Origin: AC-51 sp036265325
GTDB taxonomy: Bacteria; Actinomycetota; UBA4738; HRBIN12
Direction of reading: 5' to 3'
Assembly: GCA_036265325.1 (NCBI GenBank)
Contig: DATAPH010000050.1
Location: 1-8,956, forward strand
DNA length: 8,956 bases
The position numbers and the translations under genes were made by a program. This document shows, piece after piece, positions 5,027 to 8,956 of the stretch (its first letter is position 1; every line of letters starts with the position of its first letter). The notes beneath the pieces were generated by a model that saw nothing but the letters and a program-made list of their open reading frames with translations, had not been told where the DNA came from and ran no database searches.

Positions 5027-5868
5027 CGCTCGAGCACCTCTTCGACCGCGCGCCGCCGGTCATCGGGGAGCCGCGACCCTGCGACATCCATCGCCACGCG
5101 GCACAGCGCGACGTAGGCGGGCACGAGTGCGGGCGTAGCGGCCGCCACGGCGTCGAGGTTCCGCGCGATGGTGCCGGCATCACCGCGCACGGCCGGTCCC
5201 GTCAGCGCCTGCCGCGGTCCCAACCGATGCACGTTGGCGAGCGTCGCGACCTGCAGCGGATGCATCGCGTCGTCGGCTTCGGGCACACCGGCGGCGACGA
5301 ACAGCTGCGATGCAGCGCCCGAAACGGCGACGAGATAGTTCGATGCGAAGACAGCGGCCGCGTGGTACAGCGCACGATCGTCGTCCGCGAGCGCGAAGGG
5401 ACGACCGTCGAGGTCGTGTGCCAGCCGGTCGCCCAGCGCGGTTCCCTCGTCGTCGCGCGCGGTCACGGCGATCGCCGCGCCGGGCAGCGCGTCGAGCGCG
5501 CCGTCCACATCGGCGAACGTCTGCAACGGATGCAGGGCCAGCACACGCGCGCCGTCGCGTTCCAATGGGGCCAGCACGTCGAGGCCGAGCGCCCCTGAGA
5601 GATGGAGCGCCCACGCACCGCGGGGGATCGTGCCGGCGATCGAGGTCGCCACGTCTGCGACGGCGTCGTCGGGAACGCCGAGCGCGACGAGCTCGGCCCC
5701 CGTCGCGGCGTCGGGGAGCGGGACGACGTCGACACCGGGGAGCCACCGCGCCGCGCGTCCGCGTGTCGCGTCTCGACCCGCGACGGCCGTGATCGTGTGG
5801 CCGGCCTCTCGCCAGCGGACCGCGACGGCGGTTCCCACTGTGCCCGCACCGACGATCGCGATCCTCAT
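5017..5868 (-). CDS. Rossmann-fold and DUF2520 domain protein, putative oxidoreductase
   Basis: A 283-residue protein with an N-terminal dinucleotide-binding Rossmann fold, MRIAIVGAGTVGTAVA (GxGxxG at 7-12), and a helical C-terminal domain of the DUF2520 type. Family-like motifs are HLSGALGL (89-96), HPLQTF (113-118), YHAAAVFASNYLVAV (168-182) and LTGPAVRGDAGT (222-233). The fold resembles 6-phosphogluconate dehydrogenase / ketopantoate reductase enzymes, so NAD(P)-linked reduction is plausible, though the substrate is unproven. The start at 5868 is chosen because its ATG forms an ATGA overlap with the upstream stop and begins exactly at the first Rossmann strand. An in-frame ATG at 5907 would add 13 poorly conserved residues inside the upstream gene. 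It overlaps panC by 10 nt. This family is commonly found next to panC in actinobacteria, suggesting a role in pantoate supply. Confidence 0.88.
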   Translation of the reverse strand: MRIAIVGAGTVGTAVAVRWREAGHTITAVAGRDATRGRAARWLPGVDVVPLPDAATGAELVALGVPDDAVADVATSIAGTIPRGAWALHLSGALGLDVLAPLERDGARVLALHPLQTFADVDGALDALPGAAIAVTARDDEGTALGDRLAHDLDGRPFALADDDRALYHAAAVFASNYLVAVSGAASQLFVAAGVPEADDAMHPLQVATLANVHRLGPRQALTGPAVRGDAGTIARNLDAVAAATPALVPAYVALCRVAMDVAGSRLPDDRRRAVEEVLERWT

Positions 5869-7091
5869 GGCGTCACCGACGGCGAGTATGGCAACGAGAG
5901 CACCCACAGCAACGGTCCCGATGGGTCGGGCGCGCCGGGCGGCGGTGGCATCGCGGCGCTCAGCGCGCCGTCGTGCACGAAGTGCACGATGCCGTCCGTC
6001 ACGAAGAACAGATCGTTCGTCGACGTGATCGATGCCGCGACGTCCTTGCTCTGTGTCCCGAAGATGAGCGCCGGCGTACTCGGCTGTGGACGAGGCCCCA
6101 CCGTGATCGCGAAGACGCCGTGGACGCCGCCGGCCGACCCGAGGACGTACGCGATGTTGCCGTCGGTGCTCCAGGCCAGCACGCGGGTCGCGTCGAACGG
6201 CTGGCCGTGCAACGTGATCATGGTTGCACGGGTGGTGTCCGGGCTCGGGTAGTACATGCCGGCGTGGCCTCCGGGCGTGCGTACAAGGAAGTCGCCGTTG
6301 GCGGATACGCCGAGCGGTTCATAGCCGCGAAGAACCGTGTTGAGGCGATGCCCGCCGACGCGGTCGATCGAAACCCCGGGCGTACGCATCGTCACATACG
6401 GCGACAACGAGTCGCGGACCAGTCCGACGGCACGCCCACACACGTCGCGGTCGAGCGACTTCACAGAGATGCGCGCCACCAGAGACACGGTCGTCACCTG
6501 CAGATGCTCGCGGCATCCCGAGACGGCGTCGGAGCGCAGGATGCTGACGAACGCGCCACCGTCGGGCCATGCGACGAACTGCCCCTCACCGAGCTCGACC
6601 GGATCGGCGTTCGCATCCGCACTCCGAAGCACCGTCGCCGCCGCCGTGCCGATCCCCGTCGGCACCGTCAGACCGATCCAGGTGTCCTCGACCGCGTAGG
6701 TCGAAACGAGCGCCGTCGGCGCCGAATGGATCTCCGGCCCGGGCTGCACCGTGTCGGACGCGAGATCCCAGATCCACAGTCGCTCCTCGCCTTCATCCTG
6801 CGCCGCCGCGTACACGAGATAGCCATGGAACCCGGTGGCCGGTGGCCGCGACGGCGCCTTGGACGGCGTGAGGAACTGGATCACAACGAACGCCGTCGCG
6901 GCGATCGCGACGACGAGGAGCGTGGCGATCCAGCCGCGCCAAGAGCGCGAGGCGCCCGGCGACGTCTTCTCCGGCGGCGAGTCCTTCGGTCCGACGCCGC
7001 CGCTCGCGAACAGCGGCGAGCCGCACCGCGGGCAGGACGAGGAGGCCGTCGTGCCCGTCCAATCGCATCGAAGGCACATCTTGGCCGCCAT
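5865..7091 (-). CDS. Zinc-ribbon, single-pass membrane protein with extracytoplasmic beta-rich domain, unknown function
   Basis: A 408-residue protein not assignable to a named family. The N-terminus is a zinc ribbon, CLRC (6-9) and CPRC (20-23). A Pro/Ser/Lys-rich linker leads to one transmembrane helix (about 53-74, GWIATLLVVAIAATAFVVIQ), with Arg residues before it, predicting N-terminus in the cytoplasm and the remainder outside. Residues 86-400 are beta-rich, with repeated W-x-D / L-x-W strands (LWIWDLAS, FVAWPDGG, VLAWSTDGN). This suggests a WD40/TolB-like propeller. C193 and C218 could form a disulfide. The tail is Pro-rich (MPPPPGAPDP). It starts 11 nt after folK (ATG at 7091; ATG four codons on is an alternative) and ends in an ATGA overlap with the DUF2520 gene. 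Its presence within vitamin genes is unexplained; envelope sensing is a guess. Confidence 0.8.
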   Translation of the reverse strand: MAAKMCLRCDWTGTTASSSCPRCGSPLFASGGVGPKDSPPEKTSPGASRSWRGWIATLLVVAIAATAFVVIQFLTPSKAPSRPPATGFHGYLVYAAAQDEGEERLWIWDLASDTVQPGPEIHSAPTALVSTYAVEDTWIGLTVPTGIGTAAATVLRSADANADPVELGEGQFVAWPDGGAFVSILRSDAVSGCREHLQVTTVSLVARISVKSLDRDVCGRAVGLVRDSLSPYVTMRTPGVSIDRVGGHRLNTVLRGYEPLGVSANGDFLVRTPGGHAGMYYPSPDTTRATMITLHGQPFDATRVLAWSTDGNIAYVLGSAGGVHGVFAITVGPRPQPSTPALIFGTQSKDVAASITSTNDLFFVTDGIVHFVHDGALSAAMPPPPGAPDPSGPLLWVLSLPYSPSVTP

Positions 7092-7102
7092 CTCGAGTCC
7101 GA

Positions 7103-7600
7103 TCAGACGGGGACGGCGAGCGGCGGAGCGTACGGACGCGCCTCGCCCGCCGGCGCCGGGAACTCGACGAGCCGGCGACCGTCGGGCAGCTGCGGGTCGG
7201 GATCGAGGTCGAGCAGCGGCAAGACGACGAACGCACGCTCGTGCATCCGCGGATGCGGGATCGTGAGGCCGGGGTCGTCGGATCGCAGGTCACCCCACAG
7301 CAGCATGTCGATGTCGATGGTGCGCGGCCCCCAGCGAACGTCACGCACGCGCCCGAGCTCGGCTTCGACCGCGTTGGACGCGGCCAACACCTCGGTCGGC
7401 GTCAGCGCGCCGGGGTCGACCGCGATGACGACGTTGAGGAACTCGGGTTGGTCGGGCGGACCGCCGACGGGCGCGGTTGCCCACACGCGCGAGCATGCGA
7501 CGGCCCGGACGCCTTGCTGCGCGAGCAGGTCAACCGCCCGCTGCAGGGTCGCGAGCCGATCGCCCAGATTGGCGCCGAGCCCGAGGAAGACACGCGGCAC
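7103..7600 (-). CDS. folK: 6-hydroxymethyl-7,8-dihydropterin pyrophosphokinase
   Basis: A 165-residue enzyme that transfers pyrophosphate from ATP to 6-hydroxymethyl-dihydropterin, preparing the substrate of FolP. The N-terminal FLGLGANLGDR (5-15), EFLNVV (53-58), RWGPRTIDIDML (89-100, with metal-binding D96 and D98) and IPHPRMHERAFVLPL-type block (114-129) are the family signatures. Length is normal for a monofunctional FolK. The start is GTG at 7600, 4 nt after the folB stop, with CGGAG in the end of folB as ribosome-binding site. The short Pro-rich C-terminus (PAPAGEARPYAPPLAVPV) varies in the family. The neighbouring folB supplies its substrate by aldolase cleavage. Confidence 0.96.
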   Translation of the reverse strand: MPRVFLGLGANLGDRLATLQRAVDLLAQQGVRAVACSRVWATAPVGGPPDQPEFLNVVIAVDPGALTPTEVLAASNAVEAELGRVRDVRWGPRTIDIDMLLWGDLRSDDPGLTIPHPRMHERAFVVLPLLDLDPDPQLPDGRRLVEFPAPAGEARPYAPPLAVPV

Positions 7601-7604
7601 CGGT

Positions 7605-7952
7605 TCACTCCGGCCGGGTGACCGCGGCTGCGACGCCGTCGATCTCGAGCCGCGTGGCGGCGTTCGGCTTGTGCACGACGACGGTCGCGCGCACGATCGG
7701 CTCGAAGGCGACGCACGCGTCCGCGATCGACGCGGCCATCGCTTCGATCAGGTCGAACGAGCCGTCTTCGACCACCGCACGCACGGCTTCGGTGATGCCG
7801 CGATAGTCCGCGGTCGCGTCGATGTCGTCGCCCGTCACCTCGACCTCCAGATCGAGGTCGACGACGAACGGCTGCGCCGCGTCCTTCTCGCCCGGACGCG
7901 CGCCGTGGTGACCCTCCGCGCGGATCCCCGACAGGAACAATCGTGCTCTCAT
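7605..7952 (-). CDS. folB: Dihydroneopterin aldolase
   Basis: A 115-residue enzyme that cleaves 7,8-dihydroneopterin to 6-hydroxymethyl-dihydropterin and glycolaldehyde in folate synthesis. It has a T-fold; family members form rings of four or eight. The key residues are visible: E22 in HHGARPGEKDAAQPF (15-29), Y50 in TADYRG (47-52), E70 in SFDLIEAMA (65-73) and K95 in VVVHKPNA (91-98). Together these make up the pterin anchor and general base. Length is typical. The ATG at 7952 overlaps the hydrolase stop (ATGA). An AGGAGG lies 13 nt upstream inside that gene, a slightly long spacing. It runs into folK with a 4-nt gap. Confidence 0.95.
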   Translation of the reverse strand: MRARLFLSGIRAEGHHGARPGEKDAAQPFVVDLDLEVEVTGDDIDATADYRGITEAVRAVVEDGSFDLIEAMAASIADACVAFEPIVRATVVVHKPNAATRLEIDGVAAAVTRPE

Positions 7953-8884
7953 GCGTTGGGTCCCACCTCCTGATCGTCCGCGACCACCGGCTCGGGGTCT
8001 TCCTCATCGTCGATCTGATGTGGCATCGCGCCGAGCGGTACCAGGACGGCCCCGGGTGGCTGGTGGCCGTGCGGGATCCGCAGGTAGTTGGCGCGCAGGT
8101 ACTCCGCGATGATCGGGAAGATCGTCTCCGGCGCCTCGTCGGGCAGGAAGTGGCCGCACCCCGGGACGAGGCCGAGCGCCGACGACGGGATAGCGGCGTT
8201 CAGCCGCTCCGCGACACCGACCGGATGGAACGGATCGTCTTCGCCCCACAGGATCAACGTCGGCAGGTCCCAGTTCGCCATCGCGCCCTCGAGGCGCTTG
8301 AGGCCGATGCCGTCGAGCGCGCGGGCGAACCGGAACAGCGACGCGACCGGCGCGGGGGTCGCCCACGGTGCGAGGTATGCCGCAACGTCTCCGTCGGAGA
8401 GCTGGTCTTCGACGGTGCCGAGCCGAAGGGCCGACCGCACGACGAGCTCGGCCGACTCGTGGGTCTCGCGATCGGCCGGCACGACCTGGACCTCGCCTAT
8501 CGCCTTGGTCGGCCACAGGTCGAACGCGATGCTGTCGATCAGCACGAGCGCCTCGACGTCGTCGCGCGCGTCCACGAGGAGTTGCGCGATACCGCCTCCG
8601 GTTGAATGCCCGATGAGGGCCACACGATCGACTGCTAGGTACGAAAGCAGCTCGCCCACATACCCCGCCTGTGCCCGGATGTCGAGCGGCGCCGCGGCAG
8701 GCTTGTCCGACGCACCGAGGCCGAGCAGGTCGGGCGCGATCACGCGGTGTCGCCCGGCCAGCGCCGAGATCAAGCCGCGCCACAGGTAGGACGTCAGCGG
8801 AAAGCCGTGCAGCAGCACGACGGCCGGGCCGCTGCCTTCGTCGTGATACGCGAGCGCGCCGCCCGACGTCTCGACGCGATTCAC
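7949..8884 (-). CDS. Alpha/beta-fold hydrolase, substrate unknown
   Basis: A 311-residue alpha/beta hydrolase. The oxyanion-loop motif is LLHGFPLTSYLW (24-35). DLLGLGASDKP (52-62) follows, and the nucleophile elbow is IGHSTGGG with S94. A cap region spans about 120-205. The acid is D216 or D217 in WGEDDPFHP, and the base is H245 in PGCGHFLPDE. A Ser nucleophile argues for an esterase, lactonase or C-C hydrolase rather than a haloalkane dehalogenase or epoxide hydrolase, which use Asp. After the core, a tail of about 45 residues (267-311) is acidic and Pro-rich, which is unusual. The start is GTG at 8884 in a GTGA overlap with the folP stop. The end forms an ATGA overlap with folB. This locks it into the folate operon, although no folate step is known to need such an enzyme. 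Confidence 0.9.
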   Translation of the reverse strand: MNRVETSGGALAYHDEGSGPAVVLLHGFPLTSYLWRGLISALAGRHRVIAPDLLGLGASDKPAAAPLDIRAQAGYVGELLSYLAVDRVALIGHSTGGGIAQLLVDARDDVEALVLIDSIAFDLWPTKAIGEVQVVPADRETHESAELVVRSALRLGTVEDQLSDGDVAAYLAPWATPAPVASLFRFARALDGIGLKRLEGAMANWDLPTLILWGEDDPFHPVGVAERLNAAIPSSALGLVPGCGHFLPDEAPETIFPIIAEYLRANYLRIPHGHQPPGAVLVPLGAMPHQIDDEEDPEPVVADDQEVGPNA

Positions 8885-8956
8885 GCGGACCCTCGCGTGA
8901 TCGCGTCGGCCACGCGAAGCGCGCGAACCGTCGCCTGGACGTCGTGAACCCGCACG
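8881..8956 (-). CDS. folP: Dihydropteroate synthase, C-terminal end (cut by window edge)
   Basis: The minus strand from the window edge reads 24 codons, VRVHDVQATVRALRVADAIT followed by RGSA and TGA (8883-8881). RVHDV followed by a helix ending in RVADAI is the characteristic C-terminus of FolP, where the Arg and His of RVHDV contact the phosphate of the pterin substrate. FolP condenses 6-hydroxymethyl-dihydropterin pyrophosphate with p-aminobenzoate and is the sulfonamide target. Its stop overlaps the GTG start of the hydrolase by 4 nt. The folB and folK genes downstream support the identification. Confidence 0.9.
   Translation of the reverse strand, partial: VRVHDVQATVRALRVADAITRGSA

Noticed and set aside
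5869..5907. Upstream ATG at 5907 as start of the DUF2520 gene
   Set aside because: It would place 13 extra residues before a Rossmann strand that naturally begins at MRIAIVGAG, and it breaks the ATGA coupling seen at 5865-5868.
5973..7973. A 666-codon open frame on the plus strand opposite the zinc-ribbon gene, folK and folB
   Set aside because: Its product is Arg/His-rich with no domain signature, and it lies antisense to folK and folB, which are unmistakable. Long antisense frames are expected in high-GC DNA.
1..8956. Defence system, CRISPR array, prophage, insertion sequence or tRNA gene
   Set aside because: No direct-repeat array, terminal inverted repeats, integrase/transposase motif, toxin-antitoxin pair or cloverleaf was found; the genes are housekeeping apart from the few noted.

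Overview
The window is a compact, high-GC bacterial chromosome segment that looks actinobacterial (Actinomycetota). Several things point there: frequent GTG starts, many 1-10 nt gene overlaps, a lysyl-tRNA synthetase with the actinobacterial TAFSELTD variant of motif NGFSELND, a CoaX with FGTSTNFD, and a folate / pantothenate / lysS / clpC gene order resembling the actinobacterial one. The lineage cannot be fixed further by eye, and the gaps in the usual gene order suggest a divergent or uncultured group. No tRNA, rRNA, CRISPR, IS element, integrase or phage gene was seen.

Layout. Positions 1-95 (minus) are the first 31 codons of clpC. Positions 96-496 are a non-coding divergent region with a candidate clpC -10 box and several inverted repeats. 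Positions 497-901 (plus) encode a stand-alone response-regulator receiver. It converges, with no spacer, on a small cyclic-nucleotide-binding-domain protein (902-1324, minus). Positions 1401-8956 are one tightly packed minus-strand gene train. In transcription order it is folP (3' end only), an alpha/beta hydrolase, folB, folK, a zinc-ribbon/membrane-anchored protein of unknown function, a Rossmann-DUF2520 protein, panC, a NadC N-domain-like protein, coaX and lysS.

How the genes fit together. FolP, FolB and FolK carry out neighbouring steps of the pterin branch of folate synthesis. PanC makes pantothenate and CoaX phosphorylates it towards CoA. The DUF2520 protein is a candidate partner in the pantothenate branch. 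LysS closes the train. The start and stop codons overlap or nearly touch at every junction from folP to lysS, so one polycistronic mRNA with translational coupling is likely.

What stands out. No unmistakable new defence or mobile system is present. The best leads are: (1) a reading frame between panC and coaX that keeps only the N-terminal domain of quinolinate phosphoribosyltransferase, where many actinobacteria carry full nadB-nadC; (2) two uncharacterised proteins, an alpha/beta hydrolase and a zinc-ribbon membrane protein, translationally embedded in the vitamin operon; (3) a DNA-binding-free receiver and an effector-free cNMP-binding protein, convergent beside clpC with both stop codons in the loop of one hairpin; and (4) structured DNA/RNA elements in the clpC/receiver intergenic region.
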